Part shown: positions 9,391 through 17,935 of the stretch, piece after piece
How positions within the stretch are numbered: the first letter of the stretch is position 1
Layout: every line of letters starts with the position of its first letter
NCBI RefSeq assembly: GCF_016865255.1
Contig: NZ_CP033381.1
Location: forward strand, 4,526,001 to 4,590,000
Length of the DNA: 64,000 bases
Reading direction: 5' to 3'
Source: Methylomonas sp. LW13
Lineage (GTDB): Bacteria; Pseudomonadota; Gammaproteobacteria; Methylococcales; Methylomonadaceae
The notes under the pieces: generated by a model
Database searches by the model: none
Told to the model about the DNA's origin: nothing
The model's input: only the letters and a program-made list of their open reading frames with translations
Program-made: the position numbers and the translations under genes

Positions 9391-9423
9391 AAACACCGCC
9401 TGCAAAATTGAGGCGGTGTTTTC
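9391..9423 (+). terminator. Rho-independent terminator
   Basis: ACACCGCC at 9393-9400 pairs perfectly with GGCGGTGT at 9412-9419 over an 11-base loop, followed by a short T run. It ends the 7622-9377 transcription unit. Confidence 0.85.
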
Positions 9424-9743
9424 GCAAAATATTCTCGGCCGCCTCTTTAAGCAAATGAGCGGGCAATTCGCGCTTTGTGATACCGCTTTCAGATCTGTGA
9501 GTTGTTCTTATTGCCCAACAGTCGACTCGGATGGGAGGTAATCCATACCGCACCTGAGCGATCCCGCTATCCAAGCACTCCGCCCAAACCGTCCGCCATG
9601 ACAAAATTGTCATGGCACGAACGGACAATTAAACGACGTTACATACCCGGATAAACTGCTCACCAGATGATTTGCCGCACACATCCTGTTCTGCGTCCAA
9701 TCACCTCCGATAAATTTCCATTCATTACTTCTGGGTACTTGCT
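9424..9743. other. Intergenic region with operator-like palindrome
   Basis: The 320-bp gap before the next tagged protein holds a perfect 9-2-9 palindrome at 9596-9615, with flanking GTCCG/CGGAC bases that can extend it. I saw no other structure or gene. Confidence 0.5.
9596..9615. promoter_or_regulatory. 20-bp palindrome, candidate operator
   Basis: CCATGACAA and TTGTCATGG are exact inverted copies separated by AA. The position, about 130 bp upstream of the 9744 gene, fits a binding site for a dimeric regulator. It could also fold as an RNA hairpin; no T run follows, so it is not a terminator. Confidence 0.4.
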
Positions 9744-10433
9744 ATGAAAACGCTGTTTACTGCTTCCATCCTATTATCTTCGGCCCTATTCACTTCCTCC
9801 GCCTTTGCGTCGAATGGGTTTGAACACGAACATGAACACGACAATCAGTCAGAACACGGTAGCTGCGGCAACCAGGCATCTTGCGATTTGGAAAAACTGA
9901 GCCTGACGTTATCAGGCGGCAGCAACGGCACGCTAATTTCGAAAGCCGACAACATTAGCAGCAACGATAGCTACACCCTTAACTTCAACTATCAGCTGGA
10001 CACCACCTTTATCAACAGCGCTCTGCTGAAAATATGGTTGCGTGACGACTCAACATCGGCCGACGACTCCATCATCTTAAATGGCCTGTTAAAAGACAAA
10101 AACGAATACGCTCGTATAACATCGATTAACGGCTCCAACGTTTCCACGAGCTGGACCGAAGTCGATGGCTACAAACAATATATCAGCTTGGATGTTAGCG
10201 ATTTTCTTTCCAAAACCGGCTTCGCTTCATTGACGGCCGTATTGGGCGTGAAGGATTATGGTAGCAAAGATTATTTTTTCAAAGCGGCAGAGCTCTATGT
10301 TGAATATTGCCTGGACAACAATGGCGGAAGCGGTCCCATTACCGCGGTCCCGGTGCCGGCAGCAGCTTGGCTGATGGGTTCCGGCTTACTCGGTTTGATA
10401 GGTTTTAATACCAGAAAACAACGCCAAGCGTAA
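9744..10433 (+). CDS. VPLPA-type-CTERM exported protein with His/Glu-rich N-terminus
   Basis: A 229-residue exported protein with a signal peptide of about 22 residues. The mature start is rich in His and Glu (HEHEHDNQSEHG) and could bind metal. A beta-sandwich-like body of about 140 residues follows. It ends with VPVPAAAWLMG, a hydrophobic helix and a basic tail, a VPLPA-CTERM-like sorting signal. Function is unknown; processing by an exosortase encoded elsewhere is expected. It is followed by a strong terminator. Confidence 0.65.
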   Translation: MKTLFTASILLSSALFTSSAFASNGFEHEHEHDNQSEHGSCGNQASCDLEKLSLTLSGGSNGTLISKADNISSNDSYTLNFNYQLDTTFINSALLKIWLRDDSTSADDSIILNGLLKDKNEYARITSINGSNVSTSWTEVDGYKQYISLDVSDFLSKTGFASLTAVLGVKDYGSKDYFFKAAELYVEYCLDNNGGSGPITAVPVPAAAWLMGSGLLGLIGFNTRKQRQA

Positions 10434-10457
10434 TCAGCCATTTAGCTCGCTGTCGCT

Positions 10458-10493
10458 AAAAGCCGGAGGCCTAAAGATGCCTCCGGCTTTTGT
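10458..10493 (+). terminator. Strong rho-independent terminator
   Basis: A 13-bp perfect stem (10458-10470 with 10479-10491) closes an 8-base loop, with T residues in and after the right arm. It lies between convergent genes and can act for the 9744 gene. Confidence 0.85.
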
Positions 10494-10570
10494 GTTTTCG
10501 GCTTCGAGCGAATATTTTAAAAGGCCCAGGCCTGGATGTCGCGGACAAGCATAGCCCTTTGGCCGCCGGT

Positions 10571-11809
10571 TTAATCCATCGAGTAATTGCCTTGCGCCAA
10601 TTCGTAATAAAAGTCCGCATTCTCGATCAACTTGGCAACCACCTCGCCATCCAAAACCCCTTCCGCCACGCGCTGCCTGAGGTGCTGGATAATGTCAGCC
10701 AGTAACATGCCCTCGCGATATGGGCGGGACTGGGCCAAAGCCTGAAAAATATCGGCCACACTGATAACCCTGCACTCCAACTCCAAAGACTTGCCGATGG
10801 TCTTGAACGGATATCCTTCGCCACGCAGATTTTCATGGTGCAAACCCGCCCATTGCGGAATTTTGGAGTCGGTAAACACCCGTTGCAAAATTCGGTAAGT
10901 ATCGTAACTGTGACGCTGCATGCAGGCCCGCTCTTCGGCAGTTAAGCTGCCTGGTTTGTCTATGATGTCCTCGGAAACCCGCAATTTGCCGATGTCGTGC
11001 AATAAACCGGCAATTTCCACCTGTTCCAGATCGCAGCCGGTCACACCCAAATCCAATGCCAATTGTCTGGAGATCTGCGCAACCCGTTCAGAATGCTGCT
11101 CGGTGTACGGGCTTTTCGCATCCACCACTCGCGAAAACAGCCGCGCCATTTCCCGCAGCGAAGGATAAGTCAAGTCTACCGTCGGCAAATCACGCCCCAA
11201 TTCGCGTAAATCCTCATCCAGATAATCCGGGTCCATCGCCAGCCAAAACGCCTGACTTTTCGCCAGTTCCGAAAATGCAGCCAACAGCTCAGGCGCAAAC
11301 AGCGATCCCGAATAACTCAGTAAGCGCTCCACTATTTTGGGCGCGGCCACCAAAATTTGCTCGCTGGCCAAATACGGGGCTTGCAACACGTCAATCCGAT
11401 CAGCCAGAAACAACAGATTCGCACGCAGCTTTATCCGGGGCACCAGCGGCAATTCAACCAATTGCTCCCAGCGCGTGTGATGATAGCGGATCTCCTCCGC
11501 CAGATAGGCCAGCGGCGGGCAGGCTTGCAAGTATTCCGCACCGCGTAAACAATGCGCCTCCGCACCGTCCCACTCCAGCGATTCGGTCAAATGCCTATGC
11601 TCGCGAACCTTTGCCACCCCGCAATCGTGCAGCATACCGGCGTATAGAATGCTTAATCTATCAACAGCCGACCAATCGAGCTTGCCGGCAATGTGCCAAG
11701 CCATCATCGCGACCCGCTTACCGTGCTTGACTTCGTCGATACCGACTAAATCCAGCGCACAACTCAGGGAGATAATGGAGCGGTGCAAATCGATATGTTG
11801 GCTATCCAT
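10571..11809 (-). CDS. HD-GYP domain c-di-GMP phosphodiesterase-like protein
   Basis: A 412-residue protein with two HD-type domains. The first (about 25-130) keeps HGKRVAMMAWHIA, a LHDCG motif and YHHTRW. The second (about 220-390) is an HD-GYP domain with LLHDIGKLRVSEDI, a later QRHSYDTYRIL, HHENLRGEGYPF and the ADIFQALAQSRPYR helix. Cleavage of cyclic di-GMP is the likely role, opposing the GGDEF protein at 1492. There is no receiver or membrane part. Tandem HD/HD-GYP proteins of this kind are common in Methylococcales. Confidence 0.8.
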   Translation of the reverse strand: MDSQHIDLHRSIISLSCALDLVGIDEVKHGKRVAMMAWHIAGKLDWSAVDRLSILYAGMLHDCGVAKVREHRHLTESLEWDGAEAHCLRGAEYLQACPPLAYLAEEIRYHHTRWEQLVELPLVPRIKLRANLLFLADRIDVLQAPYLASEQILVAAPKIVERLLSYSGSLFAPELLAAFSELAKSQAFWLAMDPDYLDEDLRELGRDLPTVDLTYPSLREMARLFSRVVDAKSPYTEQHSERVAQISRQLALDLGVTGCDLEQVEIAGLLHDIGKLRVSEDIIDKPGSLTAEERACMQRHSYDTYRILQRVFTDSKIPQWAGLHHENLRGEGYPFKTIGKSLELECRVISVADIFQALAQSRPYREGMLLADIIQHLRQRVAEGVLDGEVVAKLIENADFYYELAQGNYSMD

Positions 11810-12161
11810 GAGGCTGAACTCCAGATTGAAGGTGTTAGTACGATGCTATCGCACTTTGAAAGGATCGGCAAAGTATCGGAAACATTCCCACTCACTCACC
11901 AAGACCACAAGCAGCAACTGCGCTCATTATTAAATGCCACGCATGACAGCACCATGCCATCCTGCCAAATCTGTCGTAACCTCTGCCCCGGCTGTCAGCA
12001 GCTCAGCTGAAAAAGCGCTACCAAATCACATTTAAATAATTGATTGGATTAATCTAAATTAAGTTGGCATTACTAATGCTTAGTTAGAGTGACGCACTAT
12101 GCAACCCAATGGCTTGCACGCGAATCACTTATCTCTCAGCCACTGACAAAAAGGAATCGAC
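11810..12161. other. Intergenic region, AT-rich
   Basis: The 352-bp gap lies between divergent genes. The part from about 12020 to 12090 is strongly AT-rich and probably holds promoters for the 12162 gene, whose Shine-Dalgarno is AAGGAA at about 12151. I could not fix a -35/-10 pair. No repeat or RNA gene is visible. Confidence 0.45.
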
Positions 12162-12812
12162 ATGAATGCTGTAATGCCGAAAATGCCCTTATCCGGATTA
12201 ATCCTGATTTTAGCCTTCTTCACTCAAGCCGCCGAGTCGGCAACAGTGATCGATAATTTTGCCACCCGTCAGTCCACTACAAACACAGTCAATGGCCCAG
12301 TTAATGTATCCGGATCTGATCTAAGCAATTTGCAACGAACCTTAAATTCCAGCCCCACCCCTAGCGGTACCACCAGAATTTTTGTAGAAGACGGCTTGTT
12401 AACGGTCGGTAACAGCAGCAATTCAGCCGGCACCGCTAGTATCTTTTACAACTTCGCTGCGGTCGATTTCACTACTTTCGCTAACGCGATATTGCTGACG
12501 ACAGAATCTAGCGACGCCAGTTACCAAATTCAAATGATCGCCAACGGTACTTCGCTGCTAAGTTTTCAGAACTTGGCCAGCGTTGCAATCGGTTCACCCA
12601 GCACTATTAGATTTGATTTCTCACAATTTTCGAATCCTGCGGCTTTCAAGAACCTAAACAGTCTGGAGCTGAAATTACGAGGCACCCATGCCGCCTGGGA
12701 CGCTGACTTCAGCCAGTTATCAACGGTCCCGGAACCTTCCGTCACCGCTTTATTGATCATAGGCGCTTTGGGCATTGTCGGCGGCAAACGCCAAAAACTA
12801 GTAGCGGTTTAA
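12162..12812 (+). CDS. PEP-CTERM exported protein
   Basis: A 216-residue exported protein with a signal peptide ending about residue 28. It is beta-rich and ends with a canonical PEP-CTERM tag: VPEPSVTALL, hydrophobic residues and the basic end GGKRQK. It is a clear paralogue of the next gene: both have IDNF near the mature start, G(S/T)DLSN, SAG(T/G)AS, GNAILL-like and NP(A)(A/V)F segments in the same order. The function of the fold is unknown. The two genes are 58 bp apart and probably form one unit. Confidence 0.7.
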   Translation: MNAVMPKMPLSGLILILAFFTQAAESATVIDNFATRQSTTNTVNGPVNVSGSDLSNLQRTLNSSPTPSGTTRIFVEDGLLTVGNSSNSAGTASIFYNFAAVDFTTFANAILLTTESSDASYQIQMIANGTSLLSFQNLASVAIGSPSTIRFDFSQFSNPAAFKNLNSLELKLRGTHAAWDADFSQLSTVPEPSVTALLIIGALGIVGGKRQKLVAV

Positions 12813-12870
12813 CGCCTGCCGTCAAAATCTTCTGATTTCCAAACTTCAATTCTGCTCACGGATAACTCAT

Positions 12871-13545
12871 ATGAATGCTAAACATTTTCACAAAAACCTC
12901 GCGCCTTTGCTGCTAAGCCTGGGCTTAGTGCTATCCGGCCAAAGCCAAGCAGGCATACTGACGATTGATAATTTCAGCCATGCTCAAACCGCATTCGACG
13001 ACGGCAGTAGCGCAGGCTCTACCAGCGATACAGTGTCTGCTCTTACCGGCACGGACCTGAGTAATGCCTCGAGGACCTTTATCGCTCAAGCCTCGGGAAC
13101 CGCCTCAGCCAACACCACGGAAATCGTTTCCGGCGGCAACCAGCTGATCATATCGAATGATGGCCGTTCGGCCGGTGGCGCTTCCATTCTGTGGAATTTC
13201 GATCCGCTCGATTTAACCGCTCACGGCAACGCCATCCTGCTGGAGGTGTTGGCAATCGATCTGGGTGTCAACGTGGAAATGGTAGCCAACGGCAGCTCAA
13301 GTTCCGGTATCAAAACGTTTACCAGCAACAATAATTACTTGGTAAGTTTCAGCGACTTTACTAATCCTGCGGTATTTGCCAGCCTGCATAGTTTTCGCTT
13401 GAACTTCACCGGCCCGACAAAATGGGATGGACAGTTCAGACTATTAACCACCACAACCCCAGTTCCTGTGCCGACAGCCTTTGGCTTAATGGGTTCGGCA
13501 TTATTGGGCTTCATCGCCTTGTCCCGCAAAAAATCGCTTTCCTGA
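12871..13545 (+). CDS. VP-CTERM exported protein, paralogue of upstream gene
   Basis: A 224-residue exported protein with a signal peptide ending about residue 28 (GQSQA). The body is homologous to the preceding 216-residue protein along its whole length. The sorting tag differs: VPVPTAFGLMG, a hydrophobic helix and the basic SRKKSLS end, closer to the VPLPA type than to the PEP type. A terminator follows the stop. Function is unknown. Confidence 0.7.
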   Translation: MNAKHFHKNLAPLLLSLGLVLSGQSQAGILTIDNFSHAQTAFDDGSSAGSTSDTVSALTGTDLSNASRTFIAQASGTASANTTEIVSGGNQLIISNDGRSAGGASILWNFDPLDLTAHGNAILLEVLAIDLGVNVEMVANGSSSSGIKTFTSNNNYLVSFSDFTNPAVFASLHSFRLNFTGPTKWDGQFRLLTTTTPVPVPTAFGLMGSALLGFIALSRKKSLS

Positions 13546-13566
13546 TTTTAAAAAATCTACAACGCT

Positions 13567-13598
13567 CACCTCCGCCACTAGCGCGGAGGCGATTTTTT
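13567..13598 (+). terminator. Rho-independent terminator
   Basis: CCTCCGC (13569-13575) pairs with GCGGAGG (13583-13589), followed by CGA and six T residues. It ends the pair of tagged-protein genes. Confidence 0.85.
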
Positions 13599-13735
13599 AA
13601 GCACCATTCCGCTCGAAAATCACCACACAGCTTAGCCTTCTTTCTATCCGCATAGCCAGGAAAGCAGCGTATCAACATGGACCAATCCTGACCGACAAGG
13701 CACAATAGCCCGCTATTTCACCCCTTTCGTCGCTC

Positions 13736-16700
13736 ATGCTTGCACTTCTGGTCCGTTTTTCCATTCGTTATTCCGGCATCGTCGTGGCCCTGGCGCTACT
13801 GCTGTTCGTTTACGGCGGTTACCGTCTGGCTAACGCCGGTCTGGATATTTTTCCGGAATTTTCGCCCAAACAAGTCATCATCCAGACCGAAGCCCCCGGC
13901 CTGGCTGCCGAGCAAGTGGAAGTGCTGGTGACTCAGCAAATCGAAAAAAGCGTTGGCGGCTTAATTGGGCTGCAAACCTTACGCTCGCAATCGATTCAAG
14001 GCCTCTCCATCGTCACCGCCACCTTCAACGAAACTAGCGACGTATACCGCAACCGGCAATTGATCAGCGAACGGCTAGACGGCCTTAGTCAGCAACTGCC
14101 GCCTGGCGTGGGAATGCCGATTGCCGTACCCTTATCTTCTTCGTCGGCAACAGTATTGACGATAGGCATCAGTTCGGACAGCAAGACCTTGATGGAACTG
14201 CGCGGCTTGGTGGATTGGAGCTTGGTGCCGCGCCTACTGGCGGTGCCGGGCGTGGCGGATGTGAACGTATTCGGCGGCGATATTCAGCAACTACAGGTGC
14301 AGTTACAACCGGCGGCCCTGCAACGCTTTAATCTCTCAATAGACGACATTGTCAACGCAGCAGCCGGGGCGGCGGAAATGAACGGCGCCGGTTTCATTGA
14401 AAACGCCAACCAGCGCTTTACGTTACAAATCAGCGGCCAGCCGGTCAATCCCGAGCAATTCAAGCAACTGATCGTTAAACGCCAGGACGGCATGAACGTG
14501 ACCTTGGGCGATGTCGCGCAGATCGGTTATGGCGCCGAGCCGCCCATAGGCGCGGCGCAAATCATGGGTAAACCTGGCATCGTGATGATGGTGATTGGCC
14601 AGTACGGCGCCAATACCTTATCGGTGTCGCGGCAGGTCGAGGCCGTATTGGAAGAGTTTCAACCGATTTTCAAGCAGCAGGCCGTGGATTTCTACTCGCA
14701 TTTATTCCGGCCGGCGGATTACATCGAAACCTCGGTGCATAACCTGTCCGGGCATTTACTGATCGGCGGTCTGTTCGTACTGGTAGTGCTATATGTGTTC
14801 TTGTTCAATCTGCGTAGCGCCTTCATCGCCGCTACAGCCATTCCGTTGTCGCTGCTGACCGCCGCGCTGGTACTGCTGGAATCTGGCGTCAATCTGAATA
14901 TCATGGTGTTGGGCGGGCTGGCGATTGCGCTGGGCGAGGTGGTGGACGACGCCATTATAGACACCGAAAACATCTTTAGGCGCCTGCGCGAAAACCGCGT
15001 AAAAATCTTTCCGGATAGCGCGGAAACTGTAATTTATCAGGCTTCGCTGGAAGTTCGCAGTTCGGTGGTTTATGCCAGCTTCATCGTGGCTTTGGTGTTT
15101 GTGCCTCTGCTGACGCTGGACGGCGTCAGCGGCCGCTTGTTCGCTCCTCTGGGCGTGTCGTATATCCTGGCGATTTTGATGTCATTGTTGGTGGCGCTAA
15201 CGCTGACACCGGCTCTATGCCATTTAATGTTTCGCAACAAGCTGCCGGACGATAGCGATCCACCCGTGTTGCGCCGGCTTAAACCACTGTATGCCAAGCA
15301 ATTGCTCTGGGCTATCAGGCATTTCAAAACCGTGGCGATGCTAGGCGCGCTTGCCTGCTTGATCGGCGTTGCCGCCTTTCTGCGATTGGATCATAAATTC
15401 CTGCCGGAGCTACGCGAAGGCCATTTCATCGTCCACACCGCCAGCGTGCCGGGTACTTCGTTGCAAGAATCCATCCGCGTCGGCAGCTTACTCACCGAGC
15501 AAATCATGGCGATTAAAGGCGTCGAGTCGGTCTCGCAATGGGCCGGCCGTGCCGAACGCGGCGCCGACACTTACGGCAGCCACTACAGCGAATACGAAGT
15601 GCGCTTAAAACCATTATCCGGCCAAGAGCAACAGCGGGTGCTAGACCGCCTACGCGAAGTTTTGGAACAATTCCCCGGCATCAATTACGAAGCCAACACC
15701 TTTTTGACCGAACGGGTCGATGAAACTATTTCCGGCTACACCGCGCCGGTGGTCGTCAATATCTACGGTAACGATCTGGCCGAACTGGACCGCAAGGCCC
15801 AGCAACTGGCCGCGCTGGTCAAGACACTTCCCGGCGCTGAAGACGTGCAACTGCGCTCGCCGCCCGCCACCGCTTTACTGCAAGTCGAATTGAACTTGGA
15901 GCAATTGAAGTTTCGCGGCATCAGCCCCGCCCAAGTGATGACCGCCCTGCAAACCGCTTACGAAGGCCGTATCGTTGGTAAAAATCTGCAAGGCAACCGC
16001 ATATTCAATGTCGCGGTGGCGCTGGCGCCGGAATGGCGCAGTCAGCCGGACTATCTGGCTCAGTTGCCGTTGAAAAACACTGAAGGCCAGCGGGTGCTAC
16101 TGGGCGAAGTGGCCGAAATCCGCCACGGCGAAGGCCGCTACAACATCCTGCATCAAGGAGCACAACGCATCCAGACCGTCACCTGCAAGGTCGAAGATCG
16201 GGATATGGACGCCTTCATGATCGAATTGAAACAGCGCGTGCAAAACGAGCTCAGCTGGCGCGACGGCAGCTACCCGGAGTTCATCGGTGCGGCGCTGGAA
16301 CAGGCCAAAGCCCGCGAGACGCTGATCATCCACGCTCTGCTGGCCGGCGCCGGCGTGCTGATTTTTGTGTTCATCGCCTTGGGTAGCCTGCGGCACATGC
16401 TGCTGACCTTGCTAAACCTGCCCTTTGCCCTATTGGGCGGCGTCGCGGCGGTAGTCATCACCGACGCCACGCTGTCGGTCGGCTCCTTCGTCGGCTTCAT
16501 CACCTTGTTCGGCATCACCGTGCGCAACTGCATCATGCTGATCTCGCATTACCGGCATTTGATTGAACTGGAAGGCCAGATCTGGTCGACGGAGACCTTG
16601 ATTCGCGGCGCCCAGGAACGCCTGCCGGCCATCCTGATGACCGCACTGGTCACCGCGCTGGCCATGCTGCCAATTGCGGTAGGCAGTGATAATCCGGGCC

Positions 16701-16834
16701 GGGAAATCATGGGGCCAATGGCTGCCATCATCATCGGCGGATTGGCCTCGTCGACCATACTGAACTTACTGCTGTTGCCGGCGATTTTGCAGCGTTATGG
16801 CCGGTTTGAGGTAGCGTTTGAGAAACAGGTTTGA
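13736..16834 (+). CDS. RND efflux permease, CusA/CzcA (HME) family
   Basis: Proton-driven inner-membrane RND pump (1032 residues, normal length) with the duplicated layout of one helix, a large periplasmic loop and five helices. Features include the start VRFSIRYSGIVVALA, LDIFPEFSPKQVIIQTEAPG, and the acidic TM4 motif LGEVVDDAIIDTENIFRRLRENR near residues 400-422. The family exports heavy-metal cations or related solutes across both membranes with an adaptor and an outer-membrane channel. Neither partner is adjacent. An adaptor-like gene occurs 29 kb away at 45413. The substrate cannot be read from the sequence. The initiator is ATG with a poor ribosome site. Confidence 0.85.
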   Translation: MLALLVRFSIRYSGIVVALALLLFVYGGYRLANAGLDIFPEFSPKQVIIQTEAPGLAAEQVEVLVTQQIEKSVGGLIGLQTLRSQSIQGLSIVTATFNETSDVYRNRQLISERLDGLSQQLPPGVGMPIAVPLSSSSATVLTIGISSDSKTLMELRGLVDWSLVPRLLAVPGVADVNVFGGDIQQLQVQLQPAALQRFNLSIDDIVNAAAGAAEMNGAGFIENANQRFTLQISGQPVNPEQFKQLIVKRQDGMNVTLGDVAQIGYGAEPPIGAAQIMGKPGIVMMVIGQYGANTLSVSRQVEAVLEEFQPIFKQQAVDFYSHLFRPADYIETSVHNLSGHLLIGGLFVLVVLYVFLFNLRSAFIAATAIPLSLLTAALVLLESGVNLNIMVLGGLAIALGEVVDDAIIDTENIFRRLRENRVKIFPDSAETVIYQASLEVRSSVVYASFIVALVFVPLLTLDGVSGRLFAPLGVSYILAILMSLLVALTLTPALCHLMFRNKLPDDSDPPVLRRLKPLYAKQLLWAIRHFKTVAMLGALACLIGVAAFLRLDHKFLPELREGHFIVHTASVPGTSLQESIRVGSLLTEQIMAIKGVESVSQWAGRAERGADTYGSHYSEYEVRLKPLSGQEQQRVLDRLREVLEQFPGINYEANTFLTERVDETISGYTAPVVVNIYGNDLAELDRKAQQLAALVKTLPGAEDVQLRSPPATALLQVELNLEQLKFRGISPAQVMTALQTAYEGRIVGKNLQGNRIFNVAVALAPEWRSQPDYLAQLPLKNTEGQRVLLGEVAEIRHGEGRYNILHQGAQRIQTVTCKVEDRDMDAFMIELKQRVQNELSWRDGSYPEFIGAALEQAKARETLIIHALLAGAGVLIFVFIALGSLRHMLLTLLNLPFALLGGVAAVVITDATLSVGSFVGFITLFGITVRNCIMLISHYRHLIELEGQIWSTETLIRGAQERLPAILMTALVTALAMLPIAVGSDNPGREIMGPMAAIIIGGLASSTILNLLLLPAILQRYGRFEVAFEKQV

Positions 16835-16840
16835 CGACGA

Positions 16841-16874
16841 CAGACAGGGAGAGACATTGGTCTCGCCCTGTCTG
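16841..16874. other. Strong hairpin after the RND gene
   Basis: CAGACAGGG pairs with CCCTGTCTG, and inside them GAGAC pairs with GTCTC. No T run follows either arm, so intrinsic termination is doubtful. It sits between convergent genes and may stabilise the mRNA 3' end. Confidence 0.4.
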
Positions 16875-16924
16875 ATCAACTAGCGAACCCGCCTCGCCAG
16901 TTGAACGATAGCTAAACCTACAAC

Positions 16925-17722
16925 CTAACCGCGCTTGCTTGGCCTCAGAGCCAGCAGTCCGAGCAAACCGCTACCAAACAACCAAGCAGCGGCCGGGAGG
17001 GGCACTTGACCAACATCACCCGGTTTATCGGATGCCGCGATCACAAAATTATCCAGCGCTGCATAACCGCCTTGTAACTCATCGATTTGCAATATCACGT
17101 TGCCGTTGGTGTTCCCTGTCGCATCAAGCGCTATGATGTGGTTAGTCCAATCGAAAGTGTTCTTAAGTGCCGTTGCGGTTCCAGTCACATCCGCAAAACT
17201 TAACAATGTTCCCCCAGTTACGCCTGTACCGCCGCCGGGATTGTCAAAAAGCGAGAAACGAAACACTGGCGCAACGCCTCCCGAAGCTACAAAAGGGCCA
17301 CCCCATCTATCCAAATCTATCGAGGACACATCCATCTGAAAATTCAGATATTTGTGTGTTCCAATATTAAAGGACAGACCTAAAAGATCGTTCTGGACGC
17401 TCGAAAGCATACTGATCGCATAGTTTCCCCCCCGCGCTTGCGGGTCGAGAAACCCGGTCCCCCAAGCCTGTGTGCCGCCAATTCGCAATGTTTCCACGGT
17501 AAAGGTTTGAGCGAACTGGAAACCGGCCGGCTGCCCACCATAAAGGGCGTTGATAGGATTAAAAATATTGACATCACCGCTATCGTTCACAAATGCGCCG
17601 GCATTGGGATTTTCGAAGTCTTGGGTATAAAGCGTGGTTGCGGCATAACCCTCGGAATAAGGGATACAAGCGAAAAACAGGCCTGACATTAATAGCTTTT
17701 TCATTCGTCCTCTTGCTTTCAT
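16925..17722 (-). CDS. VPLPA-CTERM exported protein
   Basis: A 265-residue exported protein with a signal peptide ending about residue 27 (SEGYAA). A beta-rich body carries the TLYTQDFENP start and an ALDNFVIA segment near its end, typical of jelly-roll surface proteins. It ends with VPLPAAAWLFG, GLLGLL and a basic RPSKRG end, a VPLPA-CTERM tag. GAGG lies just before the ATG at 17722. Function is unknown. It is the last of five tagged exported proteins in this part of the window. Confidence 0.7.
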   Translation of the reverse strand: MKARGRMKKLLMSGLFFACIPYSEGYAATTLYTQDFENPNAGAFVNDSGDVNIFNPINALYGGQPAGFQFAQTFTVETLRIGGTQAWGTGFLDPQARGGNYAISMLSSVQNDLLGLSFNIGTHKYLNFQMDVSSIDLDRWGGPFVASGGVAPVFRFSLFDNPGGGTGVTGGTLLSFADVTGTATALKNTFDWTNHIIALDATGNTNGNVILQIDELQGGYAALDNFVIAASDKPGDVGQVPLPAAAWLFGSGLLGLLALRPSKRG

Positions 17723-17935
17723 AATTGCCTCGTTGAGTAAGATTTACTGACAATGTGTTTCAAAGTGATGAGTATTGCTGCCATTTTATGGAACTACCTG
17801 ACGCTTTTGCGTTGAAACGGAAACAGCAAAACATTCTAACGCAAATCATCAACCGACATCGATCGCCAATTGTCTCCCGCACAGATTAACTGCTAGACGA
17901 CATGGTCCGCAATTCAACCTTATCAACACTGCATA

